A stretch of DNA of 64,000 nucleotides, taken from Streptomyces rhizoryzae (lineage in GTDB: Bacteria > Actinomycetota > Actinomycetes > Streptomycetales > Streptomycetaceae). The notes under the pieces were generated by a model, which worked only from the letters and a program-made list of their open reading frames with translations, did not search any database and was not told where the DNA came from. A program made the translations under genes and the position numbers. This document shows positions 1 through 43,673 of the stretch, one piece after another; within the stretch, counting starts at the first letter, position 1, and each line of letters starts with the position of its first letter. The DNA lies in NCBI RefSeq assembly GCF_023155275.1, contig NZ_JALMUV010000004.1, forward strand, positions 124,001 through 188,000. The letters are read 5' to 3'.

Positions 1-16387
<16,387 letters not shown>

Positions 16388-16398
16388 GTCGTGGTTCC

Positions 16399-35061
<18,663 letters not shown>

Positions 35062-35270
35062 GATGGTCAGTCCTTCCGGGCGGGGACGGGGCGGCCGGCG
35101 GCCTGCGGGAGCTGCGGCGGTGCGGGGTGCCGCCCGGGGAGCGGGGCCGGGCGGCCGGGGGCGCACCGGAGTGTCCGCCGGGCCGGGTGCCAGGGGGTGT
35201 CCGCCCCGGCGCGACCTCCGGCCGGCAGAGCGGTCCGGCGCGGAACGGCGGGCGGGGCGGTGCGGACGCC

Positions 35271-36626
35271 CTAGGCGGTGGCGGTGCGGCGGGCCGTGCG
35301 GCCGGAGATCTGGAGGCGGTCGATCGCCCCGCTGGCGGGGTCCCGCAGGAAGCGCCCGCCCGGCACCAGGCGGCCGGTGGCGGGGTCCACCAGGTCGCAG
35401 GTCAGGTCCGGGTAGCAGACCAGCGGCGCCGGGGTGTCGCCGTCCACGGTGAGCGCCAGGCCGCCCGCGGCGTCGGCGGTGACGCGGTACTCCACGGTGC
35501 CGTTGCGGTAGCTTCCGGCGCCCTGCGGCAGCGCGGCGGCGGGCCCCCGCGCGGGCGGCCGGGCGGCCGCCGGGACCGGCTCACCGGTGAGCGGGCCCAG
35601 CTCGGCGGCGAGTTCGTGCCACAGGGCGGTGCCGTTGTTGGCGTTGGCGGTGAACGCCACCACGGTCCCAGTGTCCGGTTCGGCCCGCAGGTGGCAGGAG
35701 GTGCCCTGGGCGTTGCCGTCGTGGCCGCACCACAGCCGGGCGTCCTGCTGGAAGAGGGCGAGGCCCGCGCCCCAGGCGTCGGCGAGCGCCCCGGGCGCGG
35801 CGCCGGGCACCGGGCGGCGCATCTCCGCGGCGGCCTGCGGGCTCAGCACCGCGCGAGGGCCCGCGCCGGTCAGGGCCCGCCCCAGCGCGACCAGGTCCTC
35901 GGCGCTCGCCGCCAGGCCGCCCGCCGGGTCCTCGACGGGTGCGAGGGTCTGCCGCACCGGCCGCACCCGGCCGGAGGCGGGGTGGACGGAGTGGCCGCCG
36001 GCGACCGGCCGCCCGGGGGCCGGCTCGCCCAGGAACGCGGGCGCGGTGCCCAGCGGTTCGAGCACCAGCGTCCGCACGGCGTCCCGCCAGGCCATCCCGG
36101 TGACCTCTTCGATCAGCCGCCCGGCGGCGACGTATCCGGCGTTGGAGTACGAGAAGCCGGTGCCGGGCGCGCCCACCGCGTCCCGGTCGGCGCAGTACGC
36201 GGTGAGGTAGCGGGCGGCGGTCAGCCCCGCCGCGTCGTCGGAACCGGGCCCGGTGGGCAGCCCCCCGGTGTGGCTGAGCAGGTGCCGTACGGTCAGCCGT
36301 CCGGCCCGGCGCAGCTCCGGTACGTACGTCCCGGCGGGGTCGTCGAGGCCGAGGTCGCCGTCGTCGGCCAGGAGCAGGACGGCGGCGGCCGTGTAGGGCT
36401 TGGTCAGCGAGCCCAGCGGCACCGCGGTCGCGGCGGTCAGCGGCCGGCCCGTCCCGGCGTCCGCGACACCGGTGTGCGCGGAGTACGTCACCCCGTCGTG
36501 GTGGACGGCGAGTTGGGCCCCCGGCACCCGGTGGGCGCGGACGAGGGCGTCCAGGCGCTCTTGTAACAGGCGCCGTATCTGGGTCGGCTGCCGGTTCGCG
36601 ACCGGCGCGCTGGAGGCGTAGGGCAT
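35271..36626 (-). CDS. PBP/beta-lactamase-fold serine hydrolase, probable stand-alone PBP-type NRPS thioesterase
   Basis: A 451-residue protein. Class C beta-lactamase/PBP motifs are S73-L-T-K76, Y160-S-N162 and H302-D-G304, so the active-site serine machinery is complete. The N-terminus ([13 protein letters not shown]) has no signal peptide, unlike exported carboxypeptidases, so it should act in the cytoplasm. Residues about 360-451 form a beta-rich C-terminal domain like the lipocalin-type domain of SurE-family enzymes. It lies between a P450 and the NRPS genes on the same strand, 209 bases upstream of the first NRPS. By family and context it probably cleaves the carrier-bound peptide and cyclises it head to tail. 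Alternatives are a D-stereospecific peptidase or esterase, or a self-resistance hydrolase. The start ATG has GGGAG ten bases upstream. Confidence 0.85.
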   Translation of the reverse strand: MPYASSAPVANRQPTQIRRLLQERLDALVRAHRVPGAQLAVHHDGVTYSAHTGVADAGTGRPLTAATAVPLGSLTKPYTAAAVLLLADDGDLGLDDPAGTYVPELRRAGRLTVRHLLSHTGGLPTGPGSDDAAGLTAARYLTAYCADRDAVGAPGTGFSYSNAGYVAAGRLIEEVTGMAWRDAVRTLVLEPLGTAPAFLGEPAPGRPVAGGHSVHPASGRVRPVRQTLAPVEDPAGGLAASAEDLVALGRALTGAGPRAVLSPQAAAEMRRPVPGAAPGALADAWGAGLALFQQDARLWCGHDGNAQGTSCHLRAEPDTGTVVAFTANANNGTALWHELAAELGPLTGEPVPAAARPPARGPAAALPQGAGSYRNGTVEYRVTADAAGGLALTVDGDTPAPLVCYPDLTCDLVDPATGRLVPGGRFLRDPASGAIDRLQISGRTARRTATA

Positions 36627-36767
36627 GAGGAAGGGACTCCCGGGACTTGAGAACTGTCGAGGACATGACGCGGCTGCCTGCCGCGGGGCCGGGGCCGTTT
36701 CCGGTGGAGCGGGCCGGCCGGTCGCCCCGCGCGGCGGCCGGTGGGCCGGCCCGCGCGGCGTACGGCG

Positions 36768-37976
36768 CTAGGACCTGCGCACCTCCAGCGGCAGCCGGCG
36801 CGGGCTGACGATCACGGCCGGGTTCTGGAGCACGACCTCGCGGCCGTCCGGGACCGCGAGATCGGCGAAACGGTCCAGCAGCAGGCGGAGGGCGATCCGC
36901 GCCTCCAGCCTGGCCAGCGGCGCGCCGAAGCAGAAGTGGATGCCGTGGCCGAAGGTCAGGTGGGGGTTGGGATGGCGCGTCACATCGAAGCGGTCGGGTC
37001 CGTCGAACCGGGCCGGGTCGCGGTTGGCGGTGGCCAGATGGGCCGTCACCAGCGTGTCGGGCGGCAGCCGGTGGCCGCCGAGGACCACCTCGCGGGTGGT
37101 GCGGCGGCCCAGTTCGGGGAACGGCGGCAGCCACCGCAGCACCTCCTCCACCGCTCCCGGGAGCCGCCCGGGCTCGGCCCGCAGCAGGGCGGCGGCGTCC
37201 GGGTGGGCGTCCAGGCAGAGCACCGCGTTGCCCAGCAGGGCGGTGGTGGTGATGTGCCCGGCGACGAGCAGCAGCGCGACGAACCCGACGATCTCCTGGT
37301 CGGTCAGGCGGACGCCGTCCGCCTCGGCGGCCAGCAGTCTGCCGGTCAGGTCCGCCCCCGGGTCCCGCCGCCGGCGGCGGATGTGGTCGAGGAGGTAGCC
37401 GTTCATCTCCCGGACGGTGGGCGCCACGGCGGCCAGGGCACGTTCGAGGTCGGCCATGTCCGGGGCGTCGCCGAGGCCGTCCCCGGCGAAGAGGGCCGCC
37501 GCCCACTCCTGGAACAGCCCGCGGTCCGCGGCCGGTACGCCCAGCAGTTCGGCGATCACGATGACCGGCAGCGGGTAGGTCAGCGCGTCCACCACGTCGA
37601 ACCGGTCGCGGTCGGCGACCGCGTCCAGGAGTTCGGTGGCCAGGGCGTGGATCCGCGGCTCCAGTCCGGCCACCACGCGCGGGGTGAACGCCTGGCTGAC
37701 CAGGGTGCGCAGGGTTCCGTGGCGCGGCGGGTCCATGCCGACGAAGTTGCCCTGGCGGAAGGTCTCGAAGTCCGGCTGGGTGGGGGCCAGTTCCGCGAGG
37801 TCGGAGGAGTAGGTGGCCGGGTCGGCCAGGACGGCGGTCACCCCGCGGTGGTCGAGGACCTGCCAGGTGCCCTGCCGTGCGTCGTGGCGCACCGGGCCGG
37901 CCGCCCGCAGGTCCTGCCACCGGCCGATCAGCTCGTCGAAGACGGTGTCCGACGCGCTCAGTTCTTTGCTGGTCAC
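36768..37976 (-). CDS. Cytochrome P450, probable peptide-tailoring hydroxylase
   Basis: A 402-residue actinobacterial P450. The ExxR motif is E278-V-L-R281 and the heme loop is FGHGIHFCFG with Cys349. The I-helix reads A239-G-H-I-T-T: the acidic residue that usually precedes the catalytic Thr is Ile. The start is GTG at 37976 with GGGAG six bases upstream. The TGA of a short upstream ORF overlaps this GTG. It is the first clear gene of the NRPS operon (141 bases before the hydrolase gene). It probably oxidises an amino acid or the peptide, perhaps while bound to a carrier domain; the substrate cannot be told from sequence. Confidence 0.95.
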   Translation of the reverse strand: MTSKELSASDTVFDELIGRWQDLRAAGPVRHDARQGTWQVLDHRGVTAVLADPATYSSDLAELAPTQPDFETFRQGNFVGMDPPRHGTLRTLVSQAFTPRVVAGLEPRIHALATELLDAVADRDRFDVVDALTYPLPVIVIAELLGVPAADRGLFQEWAAALFAGDGLGDAPDMADLERALAAVAPTVREMNGYLLDHIRRRRRDPGADLTGRLLAAEADGVRLTDQEIVGFVALLLVAGHITTTALLGNAVLCLDAHPDAAALLRAEPGRLPGAVEEVLRWLPPFPELGRRTTREVVLGGHRLPPDTLVTAHLATANRDPARFDGPDRFDVTRHPNPHLTFGHGIHFCFGAPLARLEARIALRLLLDRFADLAVPDGREVVLQNPAVIVSPRRLPLEVRRS

Positions 37977-38074
37977 CGGTTCTCCCTGAAGTACGGTCCG
38001 GGAGGGTTGTCCTCCCCGGTGGTGGTGCGCAGGACGGTTCGGCGGCCATACGCCCGTGAAAGGCGGTTCGCCAT
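37973..38074 (-). CDS. Possible 33-aa leader ORF overlapping the P450 start
   Basis: ATG at 38074 opens a 33-codon frame (MANRLSRAYGRR ...) whose TGA overlaps the P450 GTG as GTGA. Such an overlap could couple translation of the operon to a leader. There is no convincing ribosome binding site and the peptide resembles nothing I know, so it may be chance. The same frame is open further upstream to 38389 but with implausible composition. Confidence 0.25.
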   Translation of the reverse strand: MANRLSRAYGRRTVLRTTTGEDNPPGPYFRENR

Positions 38075-39968
38075 GTGACGCAAGAGGCTTACTATCACAG
38101 CCCTTTCATGCCCCTGACTGCTTTTCGATGAATTCTCCGCCGCCACCACGCGAATTGTGCCGCCGCCGGAATACCGCACACGGGCGCCACCACGGAACCG
38201 CGATAACACCGCCGACCCCGCCCCCACCGCCGTGCCAGTACCGCCAGTACCGCGGAACAGGCACCTCGGGCCCGAATGGCAGAGGGAACCACGCACTCGA
38301 GACCACGGTCCACGCACGCGACGACCCGCACTCCACGCTCCCGCAACGGAATAGCCGCGGCACGGAATTGCCGCACTCCACCCCGCCACCTTTCGCGGAA
38401 ATCACGCAACGCCCATCACCCGACGCCCACTTCCGCACCGTGCCGCGCGCACCCTTCGGCGCACGGTCACGGCACGGGCCGCAGCCGGGGCCGCGCGCCT
38501 CCGGCGGCGCGGAGCGGAAAGCTCAGCGGCGACAGCAGCCGAAAAGCACCCGCGTCGGCCGGGCGGCCGACCGATACGTTCCGGTCATCGGCCGACAACA
38601 GCCGGAAAGGGACGCGGAATGCGCCACGCCGCACCTCTCCCCGCCTCTCGCGGCAGGGCGCCGGGCGCCCGGCACCGGGTCCGTCCGGCGCATCCGGGAA
38701 CACACCGGCGCAGCACGCCCGCGACCCGTCGCCTTCGCAAGGACCCACGGCGGTGACGCCACCGCCGACCATCTCGTTTCCACACATCCCCCACAGAAAA
38801 CCTCTCACCCGGGGCGTGCGCGGGCGTCCGCACCGGCAAACGAGGAGCGGGCCCCCACCTGTGCCACCCGGCGCCCACACGAGGCGACGAGAAGCAATCG
38901 TCATTACCGACAGGTGAACTCGGAGTTGTCGGCGAGCCGCGTCGCTGACGCATTCTCGCCAGTAGATCGTGACCGACAGTCTTCACTCGCCTTCACACAA
39001 TATCAACCCCTCTTGTTCTGATGATGTGCGATTTTCCGGTCCATTTGCCTTGACTCACCGGTAGGCCACCCAGGGCCGCGTTACTCGTCAGGCAAGCGGC
39101 TTTCGACTTCCCGTTCGAACGAAGCGCAGTGCATCGCACAAACGTTTCACGGTGGGTCGCCGAGCGCTCCGGGAACGCGCTCTCCCCCACCGGGCGAAGA
39201 CCATGCGACCCACCCCCGCACCACGTCAAGGCGACGCCGGTGGCATTCCACCTGCGCCGGGAGCACTCACAGGGGTGGCCCGGGGCCCGCGGCCGCCCGC
39301 CGTTCACGGCCGGGCCGGGCGCCGACGCCCCTGTCACCCGCGCGGAACGGCTGGCCAGAGGCTCCCCCCGACCGGCATCCGCACGCCGCTTGGCGTTCCC
39401 CACACCCGACCGGCCAATGCCCGGCACCGCGAATTGGCTCGCTTTGGCCGGTCGGCGAATTGGCCGGATCCCCTCGCTCCGTATCCGCCCTCCCGCCGGC
39501 TCACTCCTCCCGACTTCCGGCGGACATCATCACGCCCCCATTACGCGCCCCTATGCGCCCCTTTCACGCCCCCAATGCGCCGCAACCGAAATCCCGCGCC
39601 CCCAGCCGGGAATCGCCACCCGCGTCCCCGCACCCCCGCCCCTCCCCCACCGGCCGCCCGGAACCGATGGACGGAACCTTCGGCGGACCGCCCCTCCAGC
39701 CCCCGCCGCCCGCGCCCCGAGCGCAGTGCCACACCGGTGCGGGACCCACCTCGCGGCGCCACCGCGGGCGGTCGCTCCGACACCCGCGCCCCGCGCCCGC
39801 GACACCACCCGAGCCGCCCGGCCCTCCGGGGAATCTCCCGCCACCGCCGCTGCCCCCACGCGGACCGGGCGGCGGCGCGGTCCGGCGGGCCCGCTGGTGG
39901 CCCCGCTCGCCGCGTTCGCCGGAGGAAGGCACAAGCCGCCGGTAGTCGATCCTGGCTTTCGGCGGCGT
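38075..39968. other. About 1.9 kb without a convincing gene, upstream of the NRPS operon
   Basis: Open frames here have amino-acid compositions typical of shadows (Pro/Arg/His rich) and no recognisable domain on either strand. The stretch is C-rich on the plus strand, with an AT-richer patch near 38940-39130 that may hold promoters. Visible structure includes an inverted repeat CCGGCCAAT/ATTGGCCGG (39410-39418 and 39459-39467), two copies of GCGAATTGGC between those arms, and degenerate GCGCCCC repeats at 39532-39580. No regulator, MbtH or transporter gene is seen. Confidence 0.6.
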
Positions 39969-40190
39969 TCAGGGCCGGGCGGCCTCGGCTGTGGTTGTTG
40001 GGCCTGGGGTGGGGACTTCGCCGGTCTGGAGGGCGTGGAAGTCGGCGTGGGCGGCTGCGACGGCTTCGGGGTGCGCCTCGCGCTTGGCGTGCTCGGTGAG
40101 CGCCCGGTAGATGCTCGCGACGGAGGGGCTCTGTCCCTTGCGTAGTCCACCATCGGGTGCGAGGGGCAGGTCACAGTGACGGAGCGGCGC
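39969..40190 (-). pseudogene. 3' remnant of an unidentified gene
   Basis: A minus-strand frame ending with TGA at 39969 encodes about 60 residues (LAPDGGLRKGQSPSVASIYR ... HADFHALQTGE) with normal codon use, then a Pro/Thr/Ala-rich tail. The SPSVASIYRAL segment resembles a recognition helix of small DNA-binding domains. No start codon or upstream homologous part is visible before the next gene, so it is probably the C-terminal stump of a truncated gene. I cannot name the family. Confidence 0.4.
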
Positions 40191-40279
40191 TCGCGCACGG
40201 CGGGCAGCGGATCGCCCCGCCCGCGAGCCCGATGACGACTCGCGTGGGCGTCCGCGGTCGGCTCGCCCGGAGGGCGCGG

Positions 40280-41424
40280 TCAGCCCACGGCCTCGCGCAT
40301 ACGGCCCGGGATGTTCCGCAGGAGGTTGGGGGACGTACCGAAGTTGAGCCTGACGAAGCCCTCGCCGCCGGGACCGAAGGTCCGGCCGTCATTCAGCAGG
40401 ACACGGGCCTTCTTCGGAAAGAATGTGTGCGGGTCGGTGGGGAGATCGAGGGCGCGGCAGTCCAGCCAGGCGAGAAAGCCGGCCTCCGGAACGCGGTATC
40501 CGACGCCGCGCGGCAGCCCCTCATGCACCAGCGCGGCGTTCCGGTCCAGGACCGGCCGCAGCTGTGACAACCAGGAGTCACCGTCCCGCCAGGCTGCCAA
40601 GGTGGCGGCTACACCGAAGGTGTTGGGCTCGCCGTACAGATGCGTCGGGCCGGAAAGGGCCGCGCGCACATCGGCCGCGCCGATGTGCGCGACGGCGCAG
40701 CGTACCCCGGCACGTTGAACGCCTTGCTCGCGGAGGTCAGAGTCACTGTCCGGGCGGCCGCCTCGGACGACAGGGAGGCGAAGGGGATGTGCCGGTGCGG
40801 GCTGTGCACGAGGTCGGAATGGCTCTCGTCGGATATGACCAGCAGGTCGTGGCGCCGGACCAGTTCGGCGACCGCCTCCAGCTCCTGGCGGCGTAGCACG
40901 CGCCCGGTCGGGTTGTGCGGGTTCACCAGCAGCAGCACCCGGCAGCCGCCATCGGCCAGCTCCTGGTCGAGCCGCTCGGCGTCGAAGACCCAGCCTTCGT
41001 CCTGAAGGACGTACGGGACGGGGTGCAGGCGCCGCTCCATGCCCGTCACCGTTTCCAGGAAGGGCGGATACGCCGGAGTGTGCAGGGCGACGCCGTCGCC
41101 GGGGCGCGTGGCGACGCGCAGGACGGCCTGGAGCCCCTGGTTGATGTCGGTGAACTCCCGGACGGGGCCGGGGTCGAGCACCCAGCCGTGGCGTTCGCGC
41201 ATGCGCTCGGCGAAGGCGGCCCGCAGGGGGATCTGCTCGGGGCGCCCGTCCCACGAGGGGTATCCCAGGTCCTCCTGCACCCACCGCATGAGGGCCTCCT
41301 GCACGGCGGGGGCCGGCGGGAAGTCCATCTCCGCGATCCATGCCGGCAGCACACCCGGCTCGGCCCGGCTCCACTTCACTCCGGGGCGACGGGCCAAGGA
41401 TGAAAGGTCGAGGTCGTCGAACAT
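40280..41424 (-). pseudogene. MalY/PatB-type PLP aminotransferase (C-S lyase), frameshifted
   Basis: The start ATG at 41424 is preceded by AGGAG. The first 235 residues are a fold-type I PLP enzyme of the MalY/cystathionine beta-lyase group: AWIAEMDFP near the start, NPHNPTGR and the lysine motif SASKAFNV. Just after AFNV the frame is lost. The expected continuation AGVRCAVAHIGAADVR ... FVRLNFGTSPNLL runs to TGA at 40280 in another frame. Sequence around 40719 lacks one G (GTGCCGGGG where GTGGCCGGGG would keep the frame). With that base restored the protein is 381 aa, the usual size for the family. It is either a recent pseudogene or a sequencing error. It lies downstream of the aldo-keto reductase gene in the same direction. 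Confidence 0.85.
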
Positions 41425-41590
41425 GGCTTCTCCTGTCCATCAGGGGCCGACAGAAGAGGTGATCGGCCAGCAGGTGGGTGGCGTCGCGGTCGACGTACGT
41501 GGCGATCGCCGCGAGGCCGGTGAGCGCAAGACCTGCGACATCGTTCTGAGCGGTGATCGTGCAGGGGTGGGTTCGTCGGTGCTTCTCTCT

Positions 41591-42568
41591 TCATTGGTCG
41601 ATCAGGGCGATGCCGTGGTCGCTGTACCGGGCACCCCGGGCCCCGGTGTCGGGGACGGCGACGTCGATGGCGGCGAGGTCGGCGGCGGTCAGGTGCAGGT
41701 GGAGCGCGGCCAGGTTGTCGCGCAGGTGAGGGCGGCGGGAGCTGCCGGGGATGGGGATGACGTCGCTGCCGCGGGTGAGGAGCCAGGCGAGGGCGATCCG
41801 GGCGGGGGTGACGCTCTTGGCAGCGGCGAGGTGGGTGAGGGCGTCGACGATGGCCAGGTTGGCCTCGAGGTCGTCGCCGTTGTAGCGGGGAGCGGTGGCA
41901 CGGAAGTCGCCGGGTTCGTAGCGCGTGGTGGCGCGGACGGCCCCGGTGAGCAGGCCGCGGCCGAGCGGGCTGTAGGCGATCAGGGTGGCGCCGAGACTGC
42001 GGATCGTGGGCAGGATGTCGTTTTCGACGTGGCGTTCCCACAGCGAGTACTCGGTCTGGACTGCGCTGATCGGATGGATGGCATGGGCGCGGCGGAGGGT
42101 GGCGGCCGAGACTTCGGACAGGCCGATGTGGCCCACCTTGCCCTGGGCAACCAGGTCGGCCAGGGCGCCGACGGACTCCTCGACGGGGATGGCGGGGTCG
42201 ATGCGGGCGAGGTAGTACAGGTCGATGTGATCGGTGCGCAGCCGGCGCAATGACGCTTCGCAGGCACGCCGCAGATCGCCTGGTGAGCCGGCGGGGACCA
42301 GGCCCTCGGCGGTGCGGCGGACTCCGGTCTTGGTGGCCAGCACGATGCGGTCGCGGTGCGGTGCGAGGGTCTGGCCGAGCAGTTCCTCGTTCGCTCCGTC
42401 ACCGTAGAAGTCGCCGGTGTCGAACATGGTGACGCCCGAATCGAGGGCCTCCAGCAGGGTGGCTGAGGCCTCGTGCGGGTCGGCGGGGCCGTAGGTGCCG
42501 GTCATGCTCATGCAGCCGAGACCGAGTCGGGAGACCGCCGGGCCGTCAGGTCCGAGAGTGAAGAGCAT
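41591..42568 (-). CDS. Aldo/keto reductase
   Basis: A 325-residue NADPH-dependent oxidoreductase of the AKR superfamily (YghZ/AKR13-like). The fold markers GLGCMSMTGTYG, FDTGDFYGDG and LATKTG are present and give the catalytic Asp, Tyr and Lys. The motif that normally reads YY-x-HR-x-D is YYLARID here, so the fourth catalytic residue, His, is Ala. It starts at ATG 42568, ten bases after the stop of the hydrolase gene, with GGAGGAA between them, so the two form one transcript. Substrate unknown; the tight pairing with an esterase suggests detoxification or catabolism of an ester or ketone. Confidence 0.93.
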   Translation of the reverse strand: MLFTLGPDGPAVSRLGLGCMSMTGTYGPADPHEASATLLEALDSGVTMFDTGDFYGDGANEELLGQTLAPHRDRIVLATKTGVRRTAEGLVPAGSPGDLRRACEASLRRLRTDHIDLYYLARIDPAIPVEESVGALADLVAQGKVGHIGLSEVSAATLRRAHAIHPISAVQTEYSLWERHVENDILPTIRSLGATLIAYSPLGRGLLTGAVRATTRYEPGDFRATAPRYNGDDLEANLAIVDALTHLAAAKSVTPARIALAWLLTRGSDVIPIPGSSRRPHLRDNLAALHLHLTAADLAAIDVAVPDTGARGARYSDHGIALIDQ

Positions 42569-42578
42569 TGTTCCTCCG

Positions 42579-43541
42579 TCACTTCGCCAGGGCCGCGCGG
42601 AGGAACGCGAGGATCTCCGCCTGGGCGGCTTCAGCCTGTGGTTCCACGCCGGGCAAGGTGAGGAACGCGTGCTTTGCTCCCGGGTATTCGGTGAGCCGCA
42701 CGGGGGTCCCCGCCTCGCGCAGTTGCTCGGCGTAGCGGCGGCCGTGGTCGGCGACAGCGTCCCGGGTAGGCACGACCACGAGCGCCGGAGCGAGCCCGCT
42801 CAGGTCGTCCGCGTACAGCGGCGAGACCGCGCCGGTGTCGGCTCCCGGCGGGACGGCGAGCCGCTGTATGAGCCGCAGTTGCGGTAGGGCCCGGGCCGGG
42901 CTGTATGCGTACTCGGCGATCGAGGGGTAGTCGGACATCGTCTCGGTCACGTCGACCACGGGGTTGACCAGCACCTGCGCCTTGAGCTCCAGGCCGGCCT
43001 CCCTGGCCCGGATGGCCGTCAGCGCGCTGATCAGCGCGCCGCAGCTCTCACCGAAGACGGCCGCGCGTGCAGGGGCGACGCCCCACTGCGCGGCGTGCCG
43101 CACCACGTGCTGGAGCACGTCCCAGCCGTCGTCGGCGGCGCTTGCGAGCGGGGTGCCGGGGGCGAGCAGGCGGTGCTCGACCGAGACGACGAGGGCGGGC
43201 AGTCCCGCGGCGAGGTGGCTGTTGGTCCAGTCGCACTGCGCCGCCGTGCCCACGAAGCCGCCTCCGTGCACATGGACCACGAGTGGCAGGTCGGTTGTGG
43301 TGCCGGCTTCGCCGTCTCCCGTCGACGCCGGCCGGTACACCCGGACCGGGAGGTCGCGGCCGGGCAGTGCCATCTGCTGCCAGACGATCGCGGCGCCGGG
43401 ATTCGGTTCCCCGAGGATTGCCCGAGCCGTGCCGGACGCCCGCCAGCGGTTCTCTGCGTCGCGGTAGGCGCGCAGTTCCTCGGCCGTGATAGCCGAGAAG
43501 TCCGGCTCCGGTGGCCGTGTCGCGGTAGTGGTCTCACTCAT
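42579..43541 (-). CDS. Alpha/beta hydrolase fold-3 esterase (hormone-sensitive-lipase family)
   Basis: A 320-residue esterase. It has the oxyanion motif HGGG (VHVHGGGFVG), the nucleophile elbow GESCG, a catalytic Asp in PTRDAVADHG and a His in GAKHAFL, in the order and spacing of the HSL family. There is no signal peptide. The ATG at 43541 with AAGGA just upstream is preferred to longer frames. It is the first gene of an operon with the aldo-keto reductase and is divergent from a TetR regulator, which probably represses both. Confidence 0.93.
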   Translation of the reverse strand: MSETTTATRPPEPDFSAITAEELRAYRDAENRWRASGTARAILGEPNPGAAIVWQQMALPGRDLPVRVYRPASTGDGEAGTTTDLPLVVHVHGGGFVGTAAQCDWTNSHLAAGLPALVVSVEHRLLAPGTPLASAADDGWDVLQHVVRHAAQWGVAPARAAVFGESCGALISALTAIRAREAGLELKAQVLVNPVVDVTETMSDYPSIAEYAYSPARALPQLRLIQRLAVPPGADTGAVSPLYADDLSGLAPALVVVPTRDAVADHGRRYAEQLREAGTPVRLTEYPGAKHAFLTLPGVEPQAEAAQAEILAFLRAALAK

Positions 43542-43608
43542 GTGTCCTTCTCCCCCTCCCGACCGGATGCCGGGTGTGCCGTTGTGGCTGGACAGTGCGT
43601 TGCCCCCA

Positions 43609-43643
43609 TTATGCACGCGGTGCGTGCATCGCCAAGTGCATAA
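43609..43643. promoter_or_regulatory. Nested palindromes, probable operator of the TetR regulator
   Basis: The 132-base gap between the divergent hydrolase and tetR genes contains a perfect 19-base inverted repeat, ATGCACGCGGTGCGTGCAT (43611-43629). It is overlapped by a second pair, TTATGCAC (43609-43616) and GTGCATAA (43636-43643). The shared half-site is GTGCAT. The position, 31-65 bases before the tetR start, fits repression of both directions. Confidence 0.65.
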
Positions 43644-43673
43644 GTTAGGCTGAGTTCGGACGAGAGGGGCGAG

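Noticed and set aside
37973..38389. 138-codon version of the leader ORF before the P450
   Set aside because: The upstream part is Gly/Arg/Ser-rich and has no start signal; only the last 33 codons are worth noting.
38056..39021. Several overlapping frames between 38.1 and 40.1 kb on both strands
   Set aside because: Compositions are Pro/His/Arg/Thr-rich, frames overlap each other on both strands, starts lack ribosome binding sites, and no domain is recognisable.
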